Source: Bidens hawaiensis (lineage: Eukaryota; Streptophyta; Magnoliopsida; Asterales; Asteraceae). From it: a DNA stretch of 64,000 nucleotides. The DNA is taken from positions 30,284-94,283 of the forward strand of contig JAIQDT010007668.1 in the NCBI GenBank assembly GCA_021521415.1, written 5' to 3'. A model generated the notes under the pieces. The model saw only the letters and a program-made list of their open reading frames with translations, was not told where the DNA came from and ran no database searches. Position 1 is the stretch's first letter, and the number at the start of each line of letters is the position of its first letter. The position numbers were made by a program, and so were the translations under genes. Shown one piece after another: positions 24,504 through 37,100 of this stretch.

Positions 24504-24972
24504 TGTAGGTTCCCGGACGGATCTTACACGGGATATCGCTATCTACGCAGGTGCGGAATCCCGGCGTAGGTAGTTACGAGCGTAGAATACGTAAAACACG
24601 AACACACGATACAAACGAAACCACGTTATATTATAACTCGAACCACGTCTATTACAGACACTTGACACGTGAAATGATCACAACTATCACGAACTCTAAA
24701 ACGAACTATCAAAAAAACCAACACTTAAACAGTAACCCGTAGGTTACTTAAATACACGACAACTTCGCCTCAGGCGAAGTTGTCAATAACTTCGCACGTT
24801 GAACAAGTTCGCCTAGGCGAACTTGTCAACAACTTCGCTTGTTCAACAAGTTCGCCTAAGCGAACTTGTTGACAACTTCGCTTACATACATAAAGATAAA
24901 CTTAAACACAATTACATTACAGACTCGATTACAAACGCTAGACTATGAACTACTGACATCTATGTACCAACA
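24504..24972 (-). repeat. 5' LTR of element B
   Basis: 469 bp, nearly identical to 12531-13025. It is followed on the plus strand by the TSD AGTAA (24973-24977). The hairpin array lies at 24761-24890. Confidence 0.95.
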
Positions 24973-25026
24973 AGTAACTAGCCAATTCCATGGCAAAATC
25001 AGCGGTTTGGGGTAAGTGAGACCATA
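24973..25026 (-). pseudogene. Element A gag fragment between insertions B and C1
   Basis: The minus-strand frame reads SHLPQTADFAMELASYLMNGLI across the B insertion point. It joins to 12530 on one side and to 27302 on the other. Element H has the homologous HLSETADSA at about 42350. Confidence 0.85.
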
Positions 25027-27301
25027 TGTCACGCACCAAGCTACGGTGGAAATGCTGGGGCGTGAGCTGATTGCTCACAGCTCTCAAGGTACTATCATGC
25101 AATATTAAATATGACAATATCTATTAAATTTAATTAAATAATCATATACATCAAAGTAACCAAAGTACATAATTTAAAATTAAATCAAATAAAAATAATC
25201 CAAAATTCTAATTCTTGTATCTTCTTCTCTAACATGCAACCCTAAGTTTTCTTCAAAACAAGTTTGAGAATCACATGATATCCAGCATATGCGTTTAAAA
25301 TAAAAATAGATTTTTCAACACATGGTTGAGTGAATAAATCACCAGATTTTCATGATTGTATAATAATAATATAAAATGCAATCTATATCAAGTGAGATAA
25401 GCAATTTAACCAATAAGCAAGTATACATGATGTCGGTAAGCCTGATGTCAGATGAATTGAACGATGGCTAACACGATGGGTGTATAATCATAATAGACTG
25501 AGAATATGTTGGACCTCTCCGACATGTATTCAAGTAAATCATATAAATATATAACATGTTAGGTATAAATTGTTAAACACACAAGACTAACAGTTGCAAG
25601 TTTGAGTAAATAAGACGCAAATGTCCCCAAAATGGTTAAAAAGGAGTTAAAAAGGGGGAGTGAGATACTCACCTGATCGTATGAACGAAATATAATTGAT
25701 CATGAAACGGTGAAAGAAAAATAAGTTAAATGAGACCGAGCTTCTCGGGATGCGTTGACAAGGGTTCATAGTTATTTATGGTAATAAGATTAATTATAAA
25801 GATATAACATGAATTAATAAGTTAAGATTTCGACGTGATTTGAGTTATGTTGGGATTAGAATAGTTATTGATTGATCGATTAAAATATACCGTAAGTTTT
25901 ATTGTGAAATCATCATTATTAGTTTAAATTAATAAATATGTGTTGAATAATTACATGACTATTTAATAAATATTAACTAAATATAACATAATTATAAATG
26001 TGTACGCATATAAATATAACTTGTAATATATTATTTAATTTAACACAAACATAAAAATATATATTTATCATACATTATATATCTTGGACTATTTAACGAA
26101 AAATATAATTAATGCGTTTAAAATACAATTGTTACAATTTTTAAAGAATGATACATATTTATATGTAATATATATTTTTGTATATAAATTAATATAAACA
26201 AATTTATAAAGAAGTTCAACGACTAGAAAGCACCAATAATGGTGTCGAGTTTTAATAAAATAACGATGATTTATTATTACATATATATATATACACACGA
26301 AAACTTGAACGAAGTTGATTGACAAGAAACGACGACTTAATGATGTCGGTTTGATAAAATAAAGTTTATTTAATATTTAATGTTGAGTATAATATATTTA
26401 AAAATCATTTAAACTTTTAAACAAATTGAAAAGAATAAAGAGTCAAAAACCGCGTCCAGGGGGCTCGAACCCGTGCCCCTCGCTGGTTCACAGAGTCAAA
26501 CGCACACACACTGGCCACTCGCGCTAGGGTGTTAGTTGGTTATTGTATCAGAAAGGAAAGTTAACATAGCAGCCCAGATTATCCCCCAAATCATAAGAAC
26601 CCTAATTCAAGAAATCGTTCAATCCATTTGCGTTACTTTAATTAAAGTTAGAGCTATTGAGATACATGTTAAAGAGAAATGAATACAAATTATAATTATC
26701 TTAAACGAGAATGTATTGCTGGTAAACGAGATTCAACAATTTGCGGCCAAAACCCGATCCTAAATACGTTTATGCATACCACGATAACACAATTAACCTC
26801 GAGGTCCAGGCGACGGTGTATGCTATATTAATTGCAATATTACGAGTTGGTTAGGTACAATACCGATTAGATTAAAGACGGCTTAATAAAATACGCAATT
26901 CGTATCTATTTGATCTTTGTTTCCAAATTGATTGTGCGGTGAATTCGTTTTTAGTATAAGGTTGACTTGCAAAAATCAATTACGAGTTTAAATGCGAAGA
27001 TTAAGCAACAAGATATTATACGGGTCACAGGTTAGGATATGGATACAGGTTTGGGTATGGGTTTGATTTAAAGATTATAATATAATATTTTGAATAATTG
27101 CATATTGGTCCATGAACTATAAGTATGGATACATTAAAGGTTAAAACTTAAGTTTTGGGCTAAATTTGTACATATTTGAAAGTTATTTGATAACATAAAT
27201 AAATATTATTAACTCGATAAACGCGATGTCTTTTTGATTAAAAATTTTCCCGAAACAATAATGGTTCGGGTAATCAAAAATAGAAAACCCGAGTTGTTAC
27301 A
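25027..27301 (-). mobile_element. Solo LTR C1 in element A gag
   Basis: 2275 bp. On the minus strand it starts TGTAACAACTCGGG and ends GCGTGACA. The flanks CCATA (left) and CCTTA (right) are a TSD with one change; the homologous uninterrupted gag in H shows CCTTAC is ancestral. It contains a donor-like CAG|GTGAGTATCTCAC (minus, 25672), a long AT-rich part at 25750-26400 and a tRNA-like segment near 26490. There is no coding capacity. A second copy, truncated, lies at 46954-48746. Confidence 0.9.
26453..26530 (-). other. tRNA-like segment (A and B boxes) inside LTR C1
   Basis: Minus strand has TAGCGCGAGTGGCC (A-box-like) and, about 55 bp on, GGGTTCGAGCCCCC (a very good B box). Acceptor-stem pairing is not evident, so this is not a working tRNA gene. 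It could be a tRNA-derived SINE remnant or a Pol III-like promoter captured by the LTR. It is preserved in copy C2 at 48395-48475. Confidence 0.5.
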
Positions 27302-28063
27302 CCTTACCATATCGCGAATTTCTCGCAGAAGTCCCCATATATATCGAGTTACTTTGCTGGATTCTGGCGTTACCAGCTGGGGCACGAGTCTACAATACTC
27401 GTGGAATTTGGTATTGTATTCCCATAAATTAGTTCCTACCACCTTGTGGTTAAGGAACTTGGATTGTATTTGATCAGTTTCGTGCATTGGGCAAAATTTT
27501 GCCAGTACCATCTCTTTGAATTCTTCCCACATGAGTTGATACAACATTTCTCTTCCCTTCCTCATGATTAGAGTGTTCCACCACTCTAAGGCTTCTCCTT
27601 TGAACATTTGCGCCGTATATTGGATCTTTTCTTGCTCGGCACACTTGCTGATAATCACTATCGATTCCATTTCCTCCAGCCACCTTAGTGTTGCAATGGC
27701 GCACTTGTCGCCATGGAATTATTTAGGGCCGAAAATTTTAAAGTCTTTGAATGAACAACCTTCGATTTTAAGTTTCCTTAATTTGTGCTTAACGTCACCT
27801 CCAACGTTTTATTTATGCATGATCTCATCATGATGAGACGGGTTAGGGCGTGACTTGGGTTTTATGGATTTTCAAGATTGATCGATGATATGAGTTTGCC
27901 AAGATTCGGTTCTAAGGTGCGATTCAGCTCTTACAGCTTTTGTTATCATTTATTGTATTTGTTTCATATATTTCTCCGGTAGTTGTTGAGCTTGTTCATT
28001 TTGAGCATGGTCGACTTCTCCTTTTTTAGAAGCTTTTGCGTTTTGAAATCCTCGGTTTGACAT
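27302..28063 (-). pseudogene. Element A gag N-terminal and capsid part
   Basis: ATG at 28063 begins MSNRGFQNAKASKKG, matching gag of H (MSNQEQRNAQAPRK at 41592). The retrotransposon-gag core follows: YTAQMFKGEALEWWNTL, MWEEFKEMVLAKFCP, NLWEYNTKFHEYCRLVPQL. A stop appears early (LPEKYMKQIQ-stop), with frame breaks near 27670-27810. It is cut at 27302 by LTR C1. It would form the particle shell; now dead. Confidence 0.85.
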
Positions 28064-28094
28064 TATGAAATTATTATATTCTTTTCTTAAAAAA

Positions 28095-28122
28095 ACACTT
28101 ATATATATATATATATATATCC
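28095..28122. repeat. (TA)n tract at the junction of A and fragment F
   Basis: About 10 TA repeats lie just upstream of the gag start of A. Element H has a longer (TA)n/(TG)n tract at the same place (41450-41520). Beyond it the A sequence stops and Copia RT begins. Confidence 0.8.
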
Positions 28123-28134
28123 TTATTCTACTAG

Positions 28135-31100
28135 ATCAATCAACGTTCTTATTTTCAATGAGATCTCAAACACCCAGTCGATTAAACTGTTGCAATTCTT
28201 CTTGCATTGCCTCTACCCATGAAGAATCTTCAAGCGCCATACGAACACTTTACGGTTCCATTTGTGACAGAAAGCAAGTTTATTTTGCTAGATTCATGAT
28301 TCCCGATGAATGCATACCAGCATACGCAAACAATTCATTAACGTCACGTGATTTAGCAATCTGATGACGTCTTTGCACACCAACGTAAAGATCACCAATG
28401 ATGTTGTCCTGAAGATGATACGTGTGAATCCGAAGTGTCGGATTCTCAGGCACAACAACATTATCTGTTAAGTAAGACAGATTCTCTTCAGCATCATGAG
28501 ACGATTCACCAGTCTCACGAGTTTCAGGAAATGGCATCATGAGATAATTAACCAGTCTCATGAGTTTCAGGAAATGGAACTGAAGAGGAATCAACAAAAT
28601 GACCATCATCTGATGAAATAAAGATAACATCAGACGTATCAGGAAAATTATCTTGTGTAACATCATCAAAATTAGAAACTGAAGACCTTGGTGCTAAAAA
28701 TTGATCTTCTAAATAAGCACGCACCAAGTCTTCATCAGGTTGATCAACTATTGGATTAAATAAATTAAATAAGCTTTCATAATCCAACATCAAATCAGGC
28801 CCTTTGCCAGCAGGAGGTGTTGTGTATCGTTGACAATCAACATGGTACCACTCTTCAACACAACCCGAAGAAAAATTGGAAACCAGTTTCTTAGGTGATG
28901 TATAACCTAGGAAATAACCTTAAGTTGAATTTTCCTCAAATTTTCCTGTATCGCTTTTCAACATGGTTCAAGGACACCCGAAGGGTTCTAAAAACTTTAA
29001 ATTAGGTTTACGATTGTTCATAAGCTCATAACTTGTCTTTTGTAGCTTCTTTAAAGTCAGAACACGATTAAGCGTGTAGTAAGTAGTATTCACCACCTCA
29101 TTCCAAAATTGGACAGGAAGCTTTGAATCTGCCAGCATTGTTTTTGTAGCTTCAATCAGTGTTCGGTTCTTTCCTTCAGCAACACCATTCTGTTGAGGTA
29201 CATATGGAGCACTATATTCTCAATGAATTCCTTTTTGAATACAAAAGAAATCCAATACAGTGATTTTGAACTTCGTACCCTTATAACGCCGAATACGTCT
29301 CACCTTGTGTTTGTCCACTGATTCGATCTTTGTGATTAGATTTTGCACAAGAATAGGTGTCTGATCTTTAGAACTCATAAATAACACCCACAAATATCTT
29401 GAATAGTCATCAGTGACAACTAGACAAAACCAATCTCCAGCAATACTCGCATGATACACCGGACCAAACAAACCCTTATGAAGTCGTTCTAGAGGAGTAT
29501 CAATGGAATTAATTAACTTAGATGGGTGTGACTTCTTTTTCTGTTTGCCCATTTTACATGCAACACAGTGTTCGGTCAGCTTGAAGTGTTTCAGGGAAAC
29601 CCCATCAACCAAATCATTATCCATCAGATAATTCAAATTTATGATATGAATGTGACCCATACGTCTATGCCATAGAATCGAGTCTTTCTCAGTTGCTTTT
29701 GAGACAAAACACATTTCAACAGAAGTAGATACTTTAGTACTCATATTCAGTACATAAATATCATTTGATCGAGGAGACCTCATAAAAACCATGTCTTCTG
29801 GAATGACATATCCGGGTTTGAGTATTATGCACTCCTTGTCAGTAAATACAATAGTGTACTTCTTATCACAAATTTGAGATACACTCAACAGATTGTGATC
29901 CACTTTATCACAATAATTAACTTTTTCAAATGTAATACGGTCTTTGAAACATCTCCTTCTTTTGTAATCATTCCCCCAGAATTACCCGCGAAAGCTACAT
30001 ACCCTCCTTGAATATTCTTGACATTTGTTAGTAGGTTGATGTTGTCGGTAATATGACGAAAGCATCCACTATCCATAATCCAGGTTTGAACAAATATAGT
30101 CTTGGATGAGCTCTTCACAAAGAGGTAAAATGATTAGTTCAAAAAGGCAGCCCAGACCTCAGTCTTGGGCACCTCTTTAATTTCACTTGAAGAGTTAATT
30201 TTGATTGAATCCAAATGCGCTTTAGCTTCTTGTGAATAAGTCACAAGCCTTTTCGACGTTCGTCTCAAATACGCCGCTTGAATTACATTTGTGTTCACAT
30301 TCTTACAAATTGACTCCGTAGGAACAAATTTGGGTTTTAAATTACTCGTGCTCTCATCAACATGAATCATTTGGCGTGGATTCACATTTGAAAACATGAT
30401 GTGAGTCTCATCATCACAAGATATGGGTATTTTCATAATTTCTTTAACCAAAGGAACGGGTTTGGCTTGTTCCTTGATAAACAGATGAATATTCTATGAT
30501 TTCTTCATTCCACAGTTTTGTACAATATGACCATGTTCACCACATAAAAAGCAACTTCTCATGTCTACAAACGTACGTTGTGGTTTAACAGGAATTGTTT
30601 CAACCGAAGGTTGATGAGACACCCCAATTTCATGCATCTTGTTCAAGTCATAACCGTAACAGATTTCTTTTTCATGAAAAAATCAAGAGTGGAACAATCA
30701 GAAAAACTCTGTAGGGTGTCAGTTCCAGTTGAATTAACAAATTGAACTTTCTTCATGGAATTTAACAATTGTTTTGCTTTAATTAATGGATCTGTTGTGT
30801 TTGATACTTTTGATTTAGCAAATGCATGCTGAAGGTCTTGTACTTTTGAAGTTTCATTGTTAAAGACACTCTCAACCAACTCTGGTTTGATAAATTTAAG
30901 AGGAATGTCTTTCTCCGTGAATACCTTGCTATGACCTTTTAACTTAAACACACAACCAATGTTTTTATTAAAAGAAGTTGGATTAAAAAAAACACATGAA
31001 ATACTAATCAGAAATATTTGGTTTTACTGATTTATTTGTCTAGCCTTTGAAGGTTTTGTCAAATTCACTTTACATGTACTTGAACCATACACAGCCTCCA

Positions 31101-31289
31101 CAAATTCATGAGGTTCACATAAAATGTGATTCGAACATGGGATGTTATGATTTTTGTGTACAGTTTCAGGTTCAACTACATCCTCAATGATTACATTCTC
31201 AACAAAGACTTTGTAACTTTGAATATGATGTTCTTGAGTTGAATTTTGAACAGTGATTTTGTCCTTTTTAGGTATCTCCTCATGAATAA
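28135..31289 (-). pseudogene. SIRE-like Copia fragment F (gag C-part, PR, INT, start of RT)
   Basis: Read on the minus strand from the right. A gag segment is at 31280-30134 with one knuckle (CFLCGEHGHIVQNC, about 30500-30545). Protease is at 30090 (IMDSGCFRHIT). The GAG-pre-integrase is at 29690 ([15 protein letters not shown]) with CVACKMGKQKKKSH. The integrase start is HKGLFGPV, where the usual Asp is lost (normally HMDLFGP). TDDYSRYLWVLF and RYKGTKF follow, with catalytic Asp and Asn replaced (normally RSDNGTEF). A variable acidic linker is at 28900-28290, and the RT start is [14 protein letters not shown] at 28260-28150. LTRs, most of RT and all of RNase H are missing. It is the same lineage as B but clearly older. 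Confidence 0.85.
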
Positions 31290-34084
31290 TGTCACACCCC
31301 GACTAGGTAATCGCGAAAGCGTAATACGAGAATGTAACAGACACCTATGGTATCAACCACATTGTTATAAAGTAAAATTACAACTAATTTACATCATATT
31401 ACATTGGTTGGTACTAAGTTTACAAACTAGGTGAAAAACACATAACCAGTTCTCGGAGTTCTTATTCATTACTACATACTTTCATCTATTTACAACGATT
31501 AAGCTTCATTGTTAACACCGAGCACATAAGCAATAATTCCAACTTTGGCTCACCTGAAAAGCATGTTAAAATGGGTCAACTACGTCTAGTTGGTGAGTTT
31601 CAAGTTTCAAGAGTACGAACAAAAATCAGTATACGAGTTCGTAAAGTTCACAATATGTATGTATGTGTATGATGTTTTTATACTAGCCACAAGCGAAACC
31701 AAAACGAGCTAAAACACATGGCCACCCCGGCCCATGCGCTCCCGTTGAAATTTAACAAGCACTTTGTCCCAAGTAAGCACCTTGTCTAACACCACATAGC
31801 AGAATGTAATAAGTTTAAATGACAATGTGCAACTGGGTTAACATGTTTCGGCATACCCCTCCGGCCCTGTCAGTTGGGTTTGTCAAACCGATGGTACTAT
31901 CCATGGTACTATAGCTAGTATCCTATAATCGGTTTAGTACGATTAACACTAGTACAATCTTCAAACTAAATGGGCTATTTAACTAGTCTGGGTATAGCTG
32001 TTATGACCAGAACATGTCAGTATACTTAGATTGTGACGTTGTACGATATGAAATGTTTAAAACCAAATTTGGCTCAGTTTCACTGTTTTCTGTGCCTGGC
32101 CAAGTTGATTGTTTATGCGTTTCGGAAATAGGTAAGATCACACAAACTTAAGTAAACATACTGTTTAATAAAAAATGATTTGATTTATAAAAGAAGTTTA
32201 AAGTTTCGGTATCTGGATTGATCGCAGGGTTCGTTTCCGTTTTCATACGGGTTTGATTATACAAAACGCGTATCAAATCCACCCGAATTGTCCGGAAATC
32301 TCGGAAAGAGTTCGGTTTTATCAAATTCATCCAAAACCATGATATTTGTTTTGACATACCAGTCAGTTCGTTAAACACAAAAACTGCCGATTTTATTAAA
32401 ATATATAAAATTTTAATATTCAAATAATCACAACTATTTATGTGTTTATAAATAAATTATGAGAATTTTTGTATCAATAAATTCAAATCTATAGAATTTT
32501 ATAAAAATATTTTCATAATTTTTGTACTTAACTATTTATTTATAAAAATTCATTTTTTTGTGTTATAATTAACCGATAAATAATCCGTTTATACCAAATG
32601 AATCCTGAAAAATCCAATAATTTTTCTAAGTGGTCACTATACCATATCATAACCTTTGTAAAATTTCCTAAACCTATATCATTGGCCAAAATACCCTTTT
32701 GTGCATTTTTCGGCTGTTGAAATTCGAGTAAAAGGCAATTGCTCAAACTGTACTTAGACATGTCCAAATGATCCCAAATTTTACCAATAATCTTATAATA
32801 ACATTTAAAAGTTCCAAACCAAATTTCATAATCTTTAAAGTTTAGCTATTTTTCATAAATAAATGCTAATAAACGGTAATAAATTCGCCAAATATTCTCT
32901 GTTTATCGATAAATTACCAAATTTGAACAGGGACTCACTTGTATGCTCCCCAATTTCCCAGAAAAGTTTCACTAACTAACAAAAATCACGTCACAACCTA
33001 ATACTACACAGCCCCTAATTGAGTAAACGGGTAATTACCTTGTGGGGTTTTGAGAGTTTTTGGTTGTTTTATCGACTCTCCGGGTCTTTGGTCACAAAGG
33101 CAGTGTATCTACATATCATATAACACAAAACCAAGTGTAAATAATCCATCATCAAGCCTTGTTATTTAGGGTTTCGATTAGGGTTTCAAATCAAAGTTTT
33201 AAAACGTAAAAGCATTATATCAACATTATGGTCTGTGTTTTTGTTCAAAAATATGTATGGTTCTTATTTGTAAATATGCTTAAGATCAAAACATGATTTT
33301 ATGTCATTTTAATAGGTTTTGGATGATTAAACATGCTTAATACTATTTAGAACATGTTTATAGGATTATCACTTGATTAAAACATGTTAAAAATTTATTC
33401 AAAACAAGCTTTTACCTTAACATAGCTGCTGGTTTTTGAGAGAAATAAGAGCGGGCAGATGTTGTCTAGATATTTTCCAAAATGTGAAGATGAGAAATGA
33501 TCAAAATAAAAGAAAACAAAGGGTTGGAATCCCCCCCGATTCCGATCGGAATAAGGGTGGGACCCTAACCTTTTTTTTGTTTTGTATACTAGTACAATCA
33601 ATTATGAGTCCATTTTAGATGCGGGTTCGGTTTTTGGCAAGAAAAATAGTCCGATTGCGAAAAACAGCGCTAAAACGTGTGTTTTTCAGCCCAATTTTGT
33701 AAACTAATAAAAACGTACTGACTCGTTATAAATCCAAAATATTTTCACGGATTTCTTAAAACATATTATGTAAGTGTTCCATAAATCTTTTTCAGCTTGA
33801 CGGATGCTACAAAGCTCGTTTTGATGTTAACGATTGCGTTTAAACTCATAGCGTATTGTTAAACGAAATCTTTTTAGTTTAAATAGTTTTATATGTATTG
33901 GGGTCGTAATATCAACATGTTAGCCACTATAATGTATATATCACACATATATGACCCCTCAGTATATATACGGGTCGTAATCCGTATCGGTCGGCTACTC
34001 GTTTAATCATTACGAATTAACTGATTTATCGTTTTCTCGCTACATCGTGAATAAGGTGTACCTCTTTTTGTCACGAATGTCACA
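31290..34084 (-). repeat. 3' LTR of gypsy element G
   Basis: 2795 bp. On the minus strand it starts TGTGACATTCGTGAC and ends CGGGGTGTGACA, abutting a PPT at 34085. It holds AAG|GTAATTACCCG followed by GGGGCTGTG at about 33030-33010 (donor-like). Near the 3' end is AACTCACCAACTAGACG followed by CTTTTCAG|GTGAGCC (31600-31550, acceptor-like). Otherwise it is AT-rich and non-coding. TSD cannot be tested since the 5' end of G is lost. Confidence 0.85.
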
Positions 34085-34096
34085 TTCTCCCCCGTT
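34085..34096 (-). other. Polypurine tract of element G
   Basis: Minus-strand AACGGGGGAGAA lies next to the LTR start TGTGACATT. Upstream is the GGGGACAAAATTTC block typical of these gypsy 3' ends. Confidence 0.85.
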
Positions 34097-34139
34097 AAGA
34101 AATTTTGTCCCCGAAATTTGATGTGTCAACGGTTTTCTT

Positions 34140-37100
34140 TTAAAGAAACAGGTGAGGGTATTTCTTTCGGAATTCGTCTTTTCATTCCCAAGTAAATTCG
34201 GGTCCTCGTTGCGAGTTCCACCGAACTTTTACCAACGGGATTTTGTCGTGTCTTAACTGTGTGGTTTTCCTGTACACAATTTCTATCGATTCCTCTACAA
34301 AGTTTAGCTTTTCATTTACCTAAACATCTTCCAGTGGTACTATTGTCGTTTCATCAGTAAGACACTTTTTCAGATTTGACACATGCAATACAACGTGAAT
34401 AGTGCTAAGTTCTAAGGGTGGTTTTAGCCGGTAGGCTACGAGACCAATTTTTGCAATAATCTCGAAAGGTCCAATGTATCTCGGGGCTAATTTACCGGTC
34501 TTTCCAAACCATATAACACCTTTCCATGAGGGTACTTTCAGAAACACTTTGTCGCCTATTTCAAAAGATAACGGTTTTCTACGAACATCGGCATAACTCT
34601 TTTGCCGGTCACGGGCGGCTTTCAGTTTTCATTTAATCTTATGATTCTTATCGGTTGTTTCTTGAATCAAATCGGATCTTGTAATTTGAGTATCGCCCAC
34701 TTCTGTCCAATAAAGTGGCGATCTACATTTTAGCCCGTATAAATGCTTCATAAGGCGCTGCTTGTATACTACTGTGGTAACTGTTATTGTAAGAGAATTC
34801 AATGAGTGGGAGGTGTTGATCCCAATTCCCTTTGTAATCTAGTACACAAGCACGCAGTAAATATTCTAAGGTTTGAAAGGTTCGTTCGGATTGGCCATCT
34901 GTTTGGGGTTGGTAAGTGGTACTCAGGTCTATTTGGGTTCCCAAGGCTTCTTGCTCTGCTTGCCAAAAATGTGAGGTAAAATGACTGTCTCGATATGAAA
35001 TAATCGAAAGTGGTACCACGTGTTCGGATACAATTTCGTCGATGTAAATTTTAGCGAGATTTTCGGTAGTGTAGTTGTTACGGATCGGAATGAAGTGCGC
35101 AGATTTGGTTAATCGGTCTACAATTACCCAAATGGCATTGTATCCTCGGAAGGTTTTGGGAAGGTGTGTTACGAACTCCATGGTAATTTGTTCCCATTTT
35201 CATTGTGGGATTTCGGGTTGTTGTAACATTCCCGAAGGCTTTTGGTATTTGGCTTTAACCCGTACGCAAGTCGCACATTTACTTACATACATGGCTATAT
35301 CCTTATTCATACCAGGCCACCAGTAAAATTCCTTAACATCTTTATACATCTTATCAGTACCTGGATGAATAGAATATTTGGATTTTTGTTCTACATCAAG
35401 AATCAGTTCACGAAGATTATGAAGTGTTGGAATCCGGACCTGGTTTTTGTAATAAAATATTTCGTCGGTTTTCCTCTCAAAATTCTTTTCATTCCCGTGC
35501 AGCTCTCCTTTTCTAATTGATTTTCTTTTAAGGCTTCACTTTGGAAAACAAGAATTTGTTCGGTTAGGCTACTTTGGACAATCATTCCGAGTGCTCGTAC
35601 CCTCAACGGTTTAACTCTATCCTCTCGGCTTAGAGCATCATCTACTATGTTAGCTTTGTTGGGATGCTATTTTATTTCATAATCTTAATCATTTAGCAGG
35701 TCTACCCATCTTCTTTGCATCATGTTCAACTCTTTTTGATCAAATATGTGTTGTAGACTTTTGTGGTCCGTATAAATGATACATTTGGTGCCGTACAAGT
35801 AGTGTCTCCATATTTTCAATGCAAAAATAACTGCTCCCAATTCCAGATCATGAGTTGTATAGTTCTTCGCATGTACTTTTAATTGTCGGGAGGCATATGT
35901 TATTACTTTCTTTCGTTGCATCAGTACGCATCCTAAACCTTTATGAGACGCGTCACAATAGACTACCAAGTCATCAGTTCCATCTGGAAGACTTAATATT
36001 GGAGCTTCACATAATTTTTGTTTTAACGTTTGGAAGGCCATTTTTTGTTCTTCTCCCCAGTCATACATTCGATCTTTCTGATTTAGGGGGGTTAAAGGAT
36101 GGGCAATGCTTGAAAATGTTTCAATAAATCATTGGTAATACCCGGCTAATCCCAAAAATTGGTGAATTTCTTTTGGTGATTTAGGTACTTGCCAATTCTT
36201 AATAGCCTCAATTTTACTGGGGTATACTTGGATTCCTTGTTGATTCACAATGTGTCCTAAATATTGTACTTCTTGTAACCAAAATTCACATTTGGACAAC
36301 TTGGCGTATAACTTTTCTTGCCTCAATAATTCCAAGATTACCCGCAGATGTTGTTCGTGTTCCTCCTTACTTTTAGAATATATCAAGATGCCATCGATAA
36401 ACCCTATCACAAATTTGTCAAGGTAGGGTTTGCAAACTCGGTTAATGAGATCCATAAATACTGCAGGTGCATTATCCAAACGGCATAACCCAAAATTCAC
36501 AGTGACCGTATCGAGTTTGGAAGGCTGTTTATGGGATATATTCTTCCTGAATTCTTACTTGATAATAACCAGATCCGTGATGAATTTTCGATAAATATGT
36601 CGCACCATGAAGTTGATCAAACAACTCATCAATTCAAGGTAATGTGTATCTATTTTTGATAGTCACTTTATTTAATTCCAAGTAGTCAATACACATCCGA
36701 AAGCTTCCGTATTTCTTTTTCACAAATAACAACGGTGCTTCCCATGGTGAATAACTAGGTCGTATAAAGCCCCTAACTAGTAACTCTTGCAATTGGTTGG
36801 ACAGTTCTTGCATTTCAGAAGGTGCGAGTCGGTATGGTGCCTTAGTAGTGGGAGCTGCTCCTGGTATTAGGTCTATACGAAATTTGACTTGTCGGGTCGG
36901 TGGTAAACCAGGCAACTCATCAGGAAATACATCTGAATACTCATGTACCACTGGGATGTCATTTATACATTTTTCGTTGGGTTCCTCAGTTGTTACACTC
37001 GCCAAGTATAATGTACAACCTTGGCGCAAATACTTTAGTGCTTTAAGTTGGGATATGAGAGGTAATACCACACCAGATTTCTCACTTTGAACAATCATTG

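Larger units (their letters stand above)
12531..24972 (-). mobile_element. Complete SIRE-like Ty1/Copia element B
   Basis: The 12,442-bp element has both LTRs, a PBS, a PPT and the TSD AGTAA on both sides, and is inserted in the gag of element A. Order on the minus strand: 5' LTR (24972-24504), PBS, leader with hairpin repeats, gag, pol (PR-INT-RT-RH), a 2.2-kb spacer, a large additional ORF, PPT, 3' LTR. By eye the LTRs differ by three substitutions plus one extra 26-bp repeat unit in the 3' copy, which suggests a recent insertion. It is nevertheless defective: TAA TAA between gag and pol, TAG in RT, TAG inside the additional ORF. The length, long gag with two zinc knuckles and downstream ORF fit the SIRE/Maximus lineage. 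Confidence 0.93.

Noticed and set aside
26453..26530. A functional tRNA gene
   Set aside because: A and B boxes are visible, but I cannot pair an acceptor stem or a clear anticodon arm. Kept only as tRNA-like.
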